Positions 23,952 through 33,729 of a stretch of 64,000 nucleotides of DNA are shown here, piece after piece. The position numbers and the translations under genes are program-made. Source of the DNA: Pseudoclavibacter helvolus (GTDB lineage: Bacteria; Actinomycetota; Actinomycetes; Actinomycetales; Microbacteriaceae); assembly GCF_014191305.1 (NCBI RefSeq), contig NZ_JACHWJ010000005.1, positions 1 through 64,000 on the forward strand, given 5' to 3'. A model generated the notes under the pieces. The model was not told the DNA's origin, made no database searches, and saw nothing but the letters and a program-made list of their open reading frames with translations. The stretch's first letter is position 1. Every line of letters begins with the position of its first letter.

Positions 23952-25622
23952 CTAGCGCGCCGAGGTGTAGCTGTTGCCGGAGGCCGGGGCGCCTCCGAAG
24001 ATCTGCTCGACCGTGACGAGCACAAACCCACGATCGTGCAGCCCGGTGAGGATCTCCGGCACCGCATCCACCGTCGAGTCGTGGATGTCGTGCATGAGGA
24101 TGATCGACCCCGCCTGAGCCTCGTTTGCGCCCCTGTCGACCAGCGTCTCGTGGGGCGGCCCCTCCCAGTCGAGCGTGTCGACGTCCCACAGGATCGCCGG
24201 CATGCCGAGCTTCGTGAGCACACGGGCGTCGAGGTCACCGTACGGCGGCCTGAAGACGCTCGGCCGCTCGCCCGTCGCGGCGACGATGGCGTCGTTCGTC
24301 TTCTTGACCTCTTCCTCGATCTTCTTGTCGTCGAGGGTCGTGAACTGCGGATGCGTCCACGAGTGGTTGCCGAGCTGGTGACCGTCGTCGTCAATCTGAC
24401 GCGCGATCTCGGGGTGTCGCTGGACGTTCGGGCCGACGAGGAAGAACGTGGCGGTGGCATCGTGCTCACGGAGCTGGTCGAGCAGCGTCGTCGTGACCGG
24501 AGCCGGCCCATCGTCGAAGGTCAGCGCGACGCACGGGAAGAGGTCGCAGTCGACAGTTCGGTCGCCCGCGAGTGGCCGCTCGCCGGCGATGAGCGGCAGG
24601 GGCGTCGCCGAAGCGGCGACGAGCTCCCGCCCCAGGTCGGTGAGCATGGGCGACGCGGCCTCCGGACCGATGTGGATGCTCGGGAAGCGATGGGCGATAG
24701 GCTCGCCAACCACCAGCGTGGTCTCGCCGTCCGGGGAGACGGGCGGGGCCGCGCCTTCGCCTCCGGACACGTCCATCTCTGGGGTGAGGAGGCCAGCGGG
24801 GATACCGATGCGCAGGCCGCCGTCCGGGGTCGGCGTGACGTCGGCGAAGCCCTGCGCGAGCACGGCCGCGTGCGCCTCGCTCGGCGGTGCGACCTGCGTG
24901 TCCCAGAGCGCGCCGAGTTCGCGCCGGGCGGCGAGCACAAGCTCGTTCCAGATGGCGAGGGCCGCGTCGGCGGTGATGACATCGGCGCCGCCGGCCTGCT
25001 GGGCGGTGGCGGTGTCGGCGAAGAACACGAAGCTCTCGTCGCGCGTCACGGCCGGCGTCGAGCCAACGGTTCCCTCGACGACCCGCACGCGTTCGCCGAA
25101 CTCGCTACCGCTCGCGACGACGATCTCGCACGTGATGACCAGTGCCTCCCCCTCGGTAGCGCCACCCTGGGCGAGCACCTCGGCTGCCGGTGTGCTGCTC
25201 GAGCCAGCCTCGCAGCCTCGGCTGCCGAGCCCGGCGCCTGCCGCGGCGGCCTCGGGCGCGTACGCGGTGCCGAGTCGTGTCGCGAACGCACCGACGCTAT
25301 CGACGACCAGCGAGCGGATGCGCGCATTCAGATCGGTCTGCCCCGGCACCTCCGTCCACCTCGCGTCCACGGCGGGTGCGGAGTCACGGATGCGGTAGTG
25401 GTCGAGCGGCGTCGCGCCGGGTTCCCCGCCGGCAACGTCGCCCGCGGCCTCGTCGAAGCTCGTGACGGCGGCGCGCACGGGCGGCTGCCAGGCGAGGTCC
25501 GGCGCGGGTGTGCAGGCCGAGAGCGCGAGCGTCGCCGCCGCGAGCATCGCACCTGCAATCAGGCGGCGGAGCGGGCGGGGCTGCGTGCGCTGGGCCCGCG
25601 AGCGCTGACCTCCAGCCGTCAC
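23952..25622 (-). CDS. Polysaccharide deacetylase lipoprotein
   Basis: A 556-aa secreted protein. The signal ends in a lipobox LSAC (Cys37). A long N-terminal region (about 50-340) resembles the extracellular domains that accompany deacetylases in Gram-positives. The NodB domain starts at about 363, with TFDDGP (Asp370/371), NHSWTH (His420, His424) and RPPYGD (458-463), all metal and catalytic elements. It probably deacetylates peptidoglycan or another wall glycan. The start is a GTG that overlaps the stop of the upstream membrane-protein gene (GTGA). Confidence 0.9.
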   Translation of the reverse strand: MTAGGQRSRAQRTQPRPLRRLIAGAMLAAATLALSACTPAPDLAWQPPVRAAVTSFDEAAGDVAGGEPGATPLDHYRIRDSAPAVDARWTEVPGQTDLNARIRSLVVDSVGAFATRLGTAYAPEAAAAGAGLGSRGCEAGSSSTPAAEVLAQGGATEGEALVITCEIVVASGSEFGERVRVVEGTVGSTPAVTRDESFVFFADTATAQQAGGADVITADAALAIWNELVLAARRELGALWDTQVAPPSEAHAAVLAQGFADVTPTPDGGLRIGIPAGLLTPEMDVSGGEGAAPPVSPDGETTLVVGEPIAHRFPSIHIGPEAASPMLTDLGRELVAASATPLPLIAGERPLAGDRTVDCDLFPCVALTFDDGPAPVTTTLLDQLREHDATATFFLVGPNVQRHPEIARQIDDDGHQLGNHSWTHPQFTTLDDKKIEEEVKKTNDAIVAATGERPSVFRPPYGDLDARVLTKLGMPAILWDVDTLDWEGPPHETLVDRGANEAQAGSIILMHDIHDSTVDAVPEILTGLHDRGFVLVTVEQIFGGAPASGNSYTSAR

Positions 25623-26302
25623 GCGACCGGCCCGCCGATGCTCTCGAGAATCTGGGCGATCGCGGGGCGGTACAGCTCAAGATCTTCGGCCTCGGCGGAA
25701 AACACCACAGACGCGTGCGAAGGCTCTGCCCCGGAACCGACGCTGGCGAACGCCACGGAACCGACCATGACGCCAGGAGCGCCCTGCCCCTCAGCGACCG
25801 GGGTCGCGTACTCGACGCTCGCGTGCCGCACAAGCAGCCCCTCCTTGGGTGTCTCGTCAATCCAGAACAGGTTCTCAGAGCCGGAGAAGGGCACCCCTTC
25901 CAGTGCGTCGCTCTCGTCGGTAAGGGCCTCGAATGTCTCGGCGGACCCCGCCTGGGCGGCCTCCACCAGCGACTGGGGAGCATCCGGCACCTGCAGGGTG
26001 ATCTCGAGGCGGGCATCCGGGCTGCGAAGCGTCACGACGTCTGTGCCGAAGTAATGGGGCACGATGACCCAGCCCGTCGGCGCGACGACCGAGACCGCGG
26101 CCTCGTCGCTCCCGACGGTGACCGTCTCGTCTGCCTCCGCCGCCCGACTCGTCATCTGCGTGAGGAGCGATCCGCCGAAGAAGAACCCAAGCACCGCGAG
26201 CGCCGCGACGAGCACAACTCCGAGCACGACATACAGCCAGGGGCTACGAGTGCGCTCGGGGGCGGCACTGTGCTCGGGGGCGGCACTGTGCGAGGTCGTC
26301 AT
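25619..26302 (-). CDS. Membrane-anchored protein of unknown function
   Basis: A 227-aa protein with a short Pro/Ala N-terminus, one membrane helix (about residues 23-45) and an extracytoplasmic domain with PTGWVIVPH and DARLEITLQVPD segments. I do not recognise a family. It is translationally coupled to the downstream deacetylase, so a wall-related function is possible. The N-terminus contains a duplicated HSAAPE encoded by an 18-bp tandem repeat. Confidence 0.72.
   Translation of the reverse strand: MTTSHSAAPEHSAAPERTRSPWLYVVLGVVLVAALAVLGFFFGGSLLTQMTSRAAEADETVTVGSDEAAVSVVAPTGWVIVPHYFGTDVVTLRSPDARLEITLQVPDAPQSLVEAAQAGSAETFEALTDESDALEGVPFSGSENLFWIDETPKEGLLVRHASVEYATPVAEGQGAPGVMVGSVAFASVGSGAEPSHASVVFSAEAEDLELYRPAIAQILESIGGPVA
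26254..26289 (+). repeat. 18-bp tandem duplication in the membrane-protein gene
   Basis: GCTCGGGGGCGGCACTGT occurs twice in a row without mismatch. On the minus strand it codes for a repeated His-Ser-Ala-Ala-Pro-Glu, an in-frame duplication and a possible site of copy-number variation. Confidence 0.75.
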
Positions 26303-26537
26303 CGGGGCTCCGAGCGGTCGGGGGCGCGGGCGGGTCCCACCAGGCTACTGATTCCGTGGCGGCCCTACCCCGTGATGACGCGGAACTTCCCGCCAAGCGC
26401 CAGAAAATCGGCCTGAAGGATGAGACGGAACCCGGACCCATAGGTGTTCCATAGGGATTCGCTCGAACCGGGATAGACACCGCCCCTAGCTTGCAGGCAT
26501 GCGCCGAGACGGCGCCGAACCTCACGGAAGGGCCTCC

Positions 26538-28027
26538 ATGTTCACGACCTACCTCAGGCGCGAGCTCTCGAACCGGCGAAAGCAGACGTCCATTGTGGCG
26601 ATCGGACTCGCGGTCGCCATCGCGCTCGTCATCCTCGTCAACTCGTTTGCTGTCGGCATCCGCACAGCTCAGGCCTCGGCCCTGGAGTCGGTGTACGGCG
26701 TCGGCACGGACATCACCGTGACAAGCGCCCCAACGGGACCGGGAGAGGGCGGCGGCGGGGCTCCGGGCGAGCGCTTCGAGTTCGGCACCGAGGACCAGGC
26801 CGCGATCGAAAGCGGCACCACGGAAGTGAGCCAGTCTCGGCTCTCGACGGGAATGGGCACGTCGACCTTCGCGGCCGACTCGCTCGAATCGATCCTGGGG
26901 GTCAACGGCGTCTCGCAGGCGATCGGCGTGCTGTCGCTGACGAACACGACGTTCAACGGCGAGATGCCTGATATGTCGTCCTCGTCCTCCTCCGGCGAGG
27001 CGCCCGTTGCTCCCGATGCCGACGCCCAGCCGGGTGCGGGCGGCGGTTCCGCCTTCGATATCAACTCCTTCACCGTGCTCGGACTCGACCCGGCGCAGTC
27101 GGCGAGGGGGCCGCTCGCGGAGGCCACGATCGAATCCGGTCGCACCCTCGAAGCCTCCGATGCGGGCAGCAACGTCGTTGTGCTCGACTCCAGCTACGCC
27201 ACGTCCGCGGGCCTCTCGGTCGACTCAACCCTCGACGTCGGCGGCACGCAGATGACCGTCATCGGCATCGTCGCCTCGGGCGGCGCTGACGCGACGACCG
27301 CGGCGAACGTGTACCTGCCCCTCGACGTTGCCCAGAGCATCTCAGGCGAGACGGACATGCTCTCCTCCGTCTACGTGACTGCGGCATCCGCCGACGCCAT
27401 CGAGCAGGTCAGCGCCGACATCGAGGCGGCACTCCCCGACGCGACCGTCTCGACCCAGGCCGACCTCGCGGCGAGCGTCTCCGGCTCGCTTGCGACCGCC
27501 AGCTCGCTCGTCGCTGGCCTCGGCACGTGGCTCTCCGTGCTGGTACTCGCCGTGGCCTTCCTCATCGCCGTGCTCTTCACCGTCTCCGGCGTCGCGCGAC
27601 GCACCCGCGAGTTCGGCACCCTCAAGGCGATCGGCTGGTCCAACCGTCAGGTGCTCCGCCAGGTCATGGGCGAGTCGCTTGTGCAGGGCCTCATCGGCGG
27701 CGCGCTCGGCATCGCGCTCGGCCTCGGCGGCATCGCGATCGTCAACCTCATCGCACCGACGCTCAGCACGGGCACCGCGGCAGCCGGCGGCGCGGGAGAA
27801 GGGATGCCCGCCGGCGGGCCCGGCGGCGAGGCCGCGGGTGGGGCGCCGGGCGGCATGCCGGGCCAAGTCGTGCAGACAGCAACCGACATCGTGCTGAACC
27901 TCCCCGTCAACGTCCCCATGATCGGGCTCGCGGTTGGCCTCGCGGTGGCAGGCGGACTCGTCGCCGGAGCCATCGGCGGCTGGCGCGCCTCCCGCCTCCG
28001 CCCCGCAGAAGCGCTGCGGTCGATCGC

Positions 28028-28031
<4 letters not shown>
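26538..28031 (+). CDS. ABC transporter permease (MacB/FtsX type)
   Basis: A 497-aa permease with one N-terminal helix (about 18-42), a large extracytoplasmic MacB-type domain and three helices clustered at the C-terminus (about 325-360, 380-425 and 465-490) with RRTREFGTLKAIGWS between. The cytoplasmic loop before the last helix is Gly/Pro/Met-rich. The start at 26538 is preferred over 26499 because GGAAGGG precedes it and the FTTYLRREL start is typical. It partners with the overlapping ATPase gene (GTGA). Likely an exporter or envelope-stress transporter. Confidence 0.9.
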
Positions 28032-28780
<749 letters not shown>

Positions 28781-28846
28781 GCCCGCGCCGGGCCGCCTCG
28801 CTCGCTGCCTCGCGCCGCGCGCCCGCAACCCACGCTCGCCCTCTCA

Positions 28847-28940
28847 ACCACAAGTCCGCCCTGGCGCCGCATCCCGCAGCCCAGGGCGGACTTGTGGTCG
28901 TTTCCCGGGCGTGAGAACGACCACAACTCAGCCCTGGGCT
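28847..28940. repeat. Tripartite dispersed repeat, copy A
   Basis: Three related units alternate in orientation. ACCACAAGTCCGCCCTGG is at 28847-28864, its exact reverse complement is at 28881-28898, and a third copy beginning AACGACCACAA is at 28916-28940. The same plus-minus-plus arrangement recurs at 51064-51160. It resembles a REP/BIME-type intergenic repeat. The third unit overlaps the end of the TetR gene and supplies its stop codon. Confidence 0.75.
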
Positions 28941-29542
28941 ACCGCGGGGAGGCGGTCACGCAGCGCACCGAGCAGCACCTCGAGCGCAAGCTCGAACGAA
29001 CGCTCGACGCGCTCGGAGCCGGACCGAGACTCGGCGAGGAGCTGCCCGAAGAGCCTGGTCGGCGCATCCGGTTGCCAGACCTGCTCGGGCGACGCGAGCT
29101 CGAGCCCGAAGCCGATCGCAAACGCGTCGATCATGCCGATGAGCGTGAGAATCTCGCCGTCGGGGAATCCCCCAGACTGCAGCACCACGGCGAGGTCGTC
29201 GTAGGCCTCGATGACGGATGGACTCGTGATGGTCTTGCCGATCAGGAACGGAAGCAGCGCCGGGTGGTCGGCGTACATGCGCCGTTGGAGTCGCACGACC
29301 TGCTCGACATACGTGTCCCACGCCTGCCGTTCCGGGACGACGCGGTAGCGCTCGACGAGGCGTCCGCGCATGAGTTCGACGATGTCGTCGAGTCCTGAGA
29401 CGTGCTTGTAGAGCGACGACGGCCGCACCCCGAGCGCCCTCGCGATCGCATTGACGCCGAACGGCGCCCCCGCCTCCACGAGCTGCAGGCCGGCGTCGGC
29501 GATGAGCGTCGGCGTGAGGCCGACGATCCTGCGTCCGTCCAT
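28928..29542 (-). CDS. TetR family transcriptional regulator
   Basis: A 204-aa TetR-type repressor. The HTH lies at residues 9-50 (LTPTLIADAGLQLVEAG...ALGVRPSSLYKHV). The C-terminal ligand domain has the layout of TetR_C proteins. The start at 29542 is supported by GAGGGTGG upstream. It is divergent from the MFS gene, and a perfect palindrome between them is the probable operator. The last codons and the stop lie inside a dispersed repeat, so its C-terminus may be altered relative to homologues. Confidence 0.88.
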   Translation of the reverse strand: MDGRRIVGLTPTLIADAGLQLVEAGAPFGVNAIARALGVRPSSLYKHVSGLDDIVELMRGRLVERYRVVPERQAWDTYVEQVVRLQRRMYADHPALLPFLIGKTITSPSVIEAYDDLAVVLQSGGFPDGEILTLIGMIDAFAIGFGLELASPEQVWQPDAPTRLFGQLLAESRSGSERVERSFELALEVLLGALRDRLPAVAQG

Positions 29543-29633
29543 CGGCCACCCTCTCGTCGTGCACTGTCGCGTTCCCTCATTCGAGGAAAATGTTCCGGAT
29601 GCCTTCCGCTTGGCCCCGTCTCCGTGCATACTA

Positions 29634-29665
29634 GCGAACACCATTCGCTGGCGAATGGTGTTCGC
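29634..29665. promoter_or_regulatory. TetR operator and MFS promoter
   Basis: Perfect 15-bp arms GCGAACACCATTCGC and GCGAATGGTGTTCGC are separated by TG. Just upstream is a CATACT -10 with TTCCGC 17 nt before it, so the operator covers the +1 region of the MFS gene. Binding by the divergent TetR protein would block transcription. Ligand unknown. Confidence 0.75.
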
Positions 29666-29736
29666 CAAACTCGAACCGCTCGATCCCTGCACGCAGCGGC
29701 CCGGCACCCCCGCCGAGCCCAGACCCCAGGAGCCCC

Positions 29737-30998
29737 ATGACAATTGCAGCCGAACTCAGCGCGCGAACGCCCCTGCGCCTCGCACCCGCCTCGGCGACGT
29801 TCGCCATCGCGATCGCGGGCTACCTCGCCGTGAACCTGTCGCCGTACATGATCACAGCGACGCAGGCGGCGATCGGCCTGGACGTCCTCGCGGCGAGTTG
29901 GCTCGTGACGGGAACGCTCCTGCTCACCGCGGTTGCTGGGCTCGCCACGGCCGGCCTGTGCGCCGGGGCCCGTCGCCACCAGGTCGCCCGCATCGGCCTT
30001 GCCCTCGCGACGGTCGGTTTCCTCGCGGCCGCGCTTGTGCCCGCCCTCACGATCCCCGGCCTCCTCATCGGCGGCCTCGGGGCAGGCGGCGCCGTCGCCT
30101 CCGCGGGAGCCGCGATGGCCTCGTTCCGCAACCCGGACCGCGTGGCTGGCTGGAACGGCTTCACGAACCGCGGCGTCATCTCGATCGTCCTCGCGACGCT
30201 CCCCCTCCTTGGCCTCGCGCCCCTCAACGTCTTCGGCGCGCTCGCACTGTTCAGCGCCATCGGCCTGGTCATGACGAGGTGGCTTCCCCGCGCGCCCATG
30301 ATTGACGCGCCAGCCACCCTCGGCACCGCGGGAGCCGCAACCGGCGAGGCCATGCCCATCGAGATTCCGCCGACCGGCGCCATTCGCACGCAGAGCGAGG
30401 CATCGTCTCGCCTCTTGACGATCAGCGGATTCGGGATCCTCATCGTCTTCGCGCTTTGGGCGATCAGCGAGGACTCGCTCTGGGCGATGATCGGCATCAT
30501 CGGTGCCGAGACGAGCGGTCTCACGGACGGAGGGCTCGGAATCGCGCTAGCGGGCGCGACCGCCGGGGGCCTGCTCGGCTCGCTGGCCCTCATGGCCGTC
30601 GGCAACCGCCTCGGGCGGGCCGTCCCGCTTGTCGTGTTGCTGGTGCTCGGCGGCATCCTCAAGATCGTGCAGGGCACGCTCACCGACGAGACGGCGCTCA
30701 TCGTGGCGTTCATCGCCTGGAACTCGATCTACGCGGTCGCGTTCATGTACTTCCTGTCGACGGCCGCGGCACTGGATGCTCGTGGCCGCTGGTCGGGCCC
30801 CTGCTCTCGGTCTACCTCGTCGGCTCGGCCCTCACGCCCCTCATCGGCGCCAGCCTGAGCGAGCTCCTCGGCGCGCAGGGCTTCACGCTGGCGCTCGGCA
30901 TCACGAGCTTCGTCCTCGCCGTGCCGACCGGCATCATCGCCGCCATCTCGACTCGCACCGAACGTTCCATCCCCACCGAAGCGGAGGCTCTCGCATGA
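29737..30998 (+). pseudogene. MFS transporter with one frameshift
   Basis: Residues up to about 350 (end near 30775) read as a 12-helix-type exporter in one frame: MTIAAELSART..., LAVNLSPYMITATQAAIG, AFMYFLSTAAALDARGRW. Then the frame breaks at TCGGGCCCCTGC. The remaining transmembrane part (LLSVYLVGSALTPLIGASLSELL to the end at 30998) continues in the +2 frame. Adding one base in the G/C run restores about 420 aa. The amidohydrolase start overlaps the restored stop (ATGA), which supports the restored frame being ancestral. Either a recent pseudogene or a sequencing error in a homopolymer. Confidence 0.8.
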
Positions 30999-32635
30999 CC
31001 ACCACCCTGTACCTGAACGCACGCGTCTTCCAGGCACACGCACCCGACCCTTCGGAGGCGGCAGCGTCACCCGCGAGTGCGTTCGTCGTGCGCGACGGCG
31101 TCTTCGCCTTCGTCGGCGGCGAGGCGGATGCACGTTCCTTCGCTCCGGAGCCGGATGCGACCGTCAACCTCGGCGGGCAGCTTGTGCTTCCCGGCATCAC
31201 GGATGCGCATACGCACCTCGTCATGATGGGCGAGGCCCTCGGGCAGGTTGGGCTCACGGACGCCCGCGACCTTGCCGGGATCCAGCGCCTCCTCGCCGAG
31301 GCGCGCGCCGCAGACCCCGACGCCCGCGTCCTGCGCGGACGCGGCTGGCTCTTCAACTCGATCCCGGACGGCGCCCCGACGGCGGCCATGATCGACGAGG
31401 TCATCGCCGACATCCCGGTCTACTTGGACGCCAACGACTACCACTCGTGCTGGGTCAACAGCGCGGCGTTGCGCGAGCTCGGCATCACGAGGGAGACGCC
31501 GGACCCGAGCGGCGGCCGCATCGAGTGCGACGTCGACGGCGAGCCGAACGGCATGCTCTTCGAGACCGCCGCCGTCGAGTACGCCTGGGTGCAGCGGGAC
31601 CTCGCCATGACCGATGCCGACCGTGACGCGGCCGTCGAGCGCGTGCTCGCTGCCTACAGCGAGGCCGGCGTGACGGGCGTCGTCGACATGGCCCTCAATG
31701 AGGTCGCCCTCGACGCTCTGCAGCGTGCGGCCGAGCGGCGAGGCGGCGAGCTTCCGCTGCGCGTCGCCGCGCACTGGCTTGTCTCCAACACCGACGACGA
31801 CGTGGCGAACCTCGAGCAGGTCGAGCGCGCCAGAGAGCTCGCAGGCGCGCACACCTCCCCGTGGCTGCGGGTCGTGGGCATCAAACTGATCCTCGATGGC
31901 ACGATCGACGCCTGCACGGCGGCGATGAGCTTGCCGTACGCGGACGGCTCGAACGCCGACGCCATCTGGCCCGCCGACCGACTGTTCCCGGTGGTCGCCG
32001 CGGCGGACGTGGCGGGCCTGCAGATCGCGATGCACGCGATCGGCGACGCCGCAAGCACGATGGCACTCGATGCGCTCGAGGCCGCGTTCGAGGCGAACGG
32101 CGACATCGCGCGACGCCACCGCATCGAGCACCTCGAATACGCGGCGCCAGGCACGGCCGAGCGGATGTCGGCACTCGGCGTCACCGCATCCATGCAGCCC
32201 GTGCACGCCGACCCGGCGATCCTCGGCAACTGGATCGCGCAGCTCGATGACGACCGCGTCGAGCGCGGCTTCGCGTGGCACGAGTACGAGGAGGCGGAGA
32301 CCACGCTCGCCTTCTCGACGGATGCACCGACCGCGCCCTACGGGCCGCTCGCGAACCTCTACGTCGCGGCGACCCGCGGGTCAGCGCTCGACCCGAGCTT
32401 CGCCGCGACGCGGGTGATGGGCCGCACGGTGCCGATCGAGCGCGCGCTCGCCCACGCGACGCGGGATGCCGCCGCCTCGGTCGGCGACGCGAGCTGGCGC
32501 GGCGAGATCCGCGAGGGCTTCGCCGCCGACTTCTTCGTCGTCGACACGGACGTGCTGAGCGAGCCCGCCGCGAGTCTGCTCACGGCGCGGGCTGTGCTGA
32601 CGGTTGTCGGCGGGCGCGTCACGTTCGAGAGCTGA
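30995..32635 (+). CDS. Amidohydrolase family 3 protein (YtcJ-like)
   Basis: A 546-aa metal-dependent hydrolase. Motifs are TDAHTHL (HxH metal site) after the strand LVLPGI, KLILDGTIDACTAAM, MHAIGDAA, HRIEHLEY and FSTDAPTAPYGP with a late Asp. It is homologous to YtcJ/AepA-type enzymes that act on N-acyl or formamide bonds; substrate unknown. Its ATG overlaps the restored stop of the MFS gene (ATGA), and both follow the TetR operator. Exporter and hydrolase are probably induced together. Confidence 0.88.
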   Translation: MTTTLYLNARVFQAHAPDPSEAAASPASAFVVRDGVFAFVGGEADARSFAPEPDATVNLGGQLVLPGITDAHTHLVMMGEALGQVGLTDARDLAGIQRLLAEARAADPDARVLRGRGWLFNSIPDGAPTAAMIDEVIADIPVYLDANDYHSCWVNSAALRELGITRETPDPSGGRIECDVDGEPNGMLFETAAVEYAWVQRDLAMTDADRDAAVERVLAAYSEAGVTGVVDMALNEVALDALQRAAERRGGELPLRVAAHWLVSNTDDDVANLEQVERARELAGAHTSPWLRVVGIKLILDGTIDACTAAMSLPYADGSNADAIWPADRLFPVVAAADVAGLQIAMHAIGDAASTMALDALEAAFEANGDIARRHRIEHLEYAAPGTAERMSALGVTASMQPVHADPAILGNWIAQLDDDRVERGFAWHEYEEAETTLAFSTDAPTAPYGPLANLYVAATRGSALDPSFAATRVMGRTVPIERALAHATRDAAASVGDASWRGEIREGFAADFFVVDTDVLSEPAASLLTARAVLTVVGGRVTFES

Positions 32636-32666
32636 GGCTGCGCGCCAGCAACCCACGCCGACTCGC

Positions 32667-33608
32667 TTACCCGAGCAGTTCAACCCCTGCCTCCTCGACA
32701 ACCGCCCGCACTTCCTCCAGATACCGCTGCGCCTGCTCCGTGAGCGGGATCGCGGAGTGGCCGATCCAGCCGATCTCGATGCGTTCATCCACGTCGAGGG
32801 GCACGGCGACGATGCCCGGGTCGAGGTCGTCGCTGATGATGCCCGTGGAGATGGTGTAGCCGTCGAGGCCGATCATGAGGTTGAAGATCGTGGCACGGTC
32901 GGAGACGCGGATCTCCCGCTTACTCGACAGCGTGGAGAGGATCTCCTCGGCGAAGTAGAAGGAGTTGTTCGCACCCTGGTCGAAGGTGAGGCGGGGCAGG
33001 TCGGCGAGGTCGTCGAGGGTCGCGCGCTTCCGGGAAGCCAGCGGGTTCCGCCGGGAGACGAAGATGTGTGGCTGGGCGAGGAACAGCGGATGGAACACCA
33101 GGCCCGAGTCGCGCAGCAGCTTGTCGATGACGTTCCGGTTGAAGTCGTTCCGGTAGAGCAGGCCGAGCTCGCTGCGCAGCGTGCGCACGTCCTCGATGAT
33201 CTCCCACGTCCGCGTCTCCCGCAGCGAGAACTCGTACTCGGGAGCTCCCGTGCCCTTGACCATGCGCACAAACGCATCCACGGCAAACGAGTAGTGCTGC
33301 GCCGACACCGCGAGCAGACGCCGCGACGGCGGGCGGCCGAGGTACCGCTGCTCGAGGAGCGCCATCTGCTCCACCACCTGCTTGGCGTATCGGAGGAATT
33401 CCGTGCCGTCGGTCGTGAGCGAGACCCCTCGGGCCGATCGCACGAGGAGTGCGCGGCCCACCCGCGTCTCGAGGTCCTTCATCGCCGCGGACATCGTCGG
33501 CTGCGCCACGTAGAGCACGTCGGCTGCGGCGCTGATCGAGCGCTCCTCGGCGACCTCGACGAAGTAGTGGAGCTGCTGCAGGGTCACGCCGTTCGATCGC
33601 CGAGTCAT
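32667..33608 (-). CDS. LysR family regulator next to mesX-mesD
   Basis: A 313-aa LysR-type regulator. The winged HTH is at residues 8-67 (LQQLHYFVEVAEERSISAAA...QPTMSAAMKDLE), followed by an effector domain. Divergence from mesX-mesD suggests it controls methionine synthesis, analogous to MetR or CysB. TAGGCT ends 6 nt before the ATG, indicating a leaderless transcript. The 121-bp gap to mesX must hold both promoters. Effector unknown. Confidence 0.88.
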   Translation of the reverse strand: MTRRSNGVTLQQLHYFVEVAEERSISAAADVLYVAQPTMSAAMKDLETRVGRALLVRSARGVSLTTDGTEFLRYAKQVVEQMALLEQRYLGRPPSRRLLAVSAQHYSFAVDAFVRMVKGTGAPEYEFSLRETRTWEIIEDVRTLRSELGLLYRNDFNRNVIDKLLRDSGLVFHPLFLAQPHIFVSRRNPLASRKRATLDDLADLPRLTFDQGANNSFYFAEEILSTLSSKREIRVSDRATIFNLMIGLDGYTISTGIISDDLDPGIVAVPLDVDERIEIGWIGHSAIPLTEQAQRYLEEVRAVVEEAGVELLG

Positions 33609-33614
33609 AGCCGA

Positions 33615-33620
33615 AGCCTA
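33615..33620 (-). promoter_or_regulatory. Leaderless -10 box of the LysR gene
   Basis: TAGGCT on the minus strand, 6 nt before the ATG at 33608, inside the divergent intergenic region shared with mesX. Confidence 0.55.
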
Positions 33621-33729
33621 TAGTGACGAATAGTTGCGGCGAATTACCCGATAGCTTCTGGCCACCTGCACAATGGACGCATCCACGACCACAGGCCTGC
33701 CGGCCTCTCGACTCCCGGATTGGCCTCAC

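Noticed and set aside
24036-26054. A 672-codon frame antisense to the deacetylase and membrane-protein genes
   Set aside because: Low-complexity Arg/Ala content, no start signal, and the opposite strand encodes a clear lipoprotein with NodB motifs.
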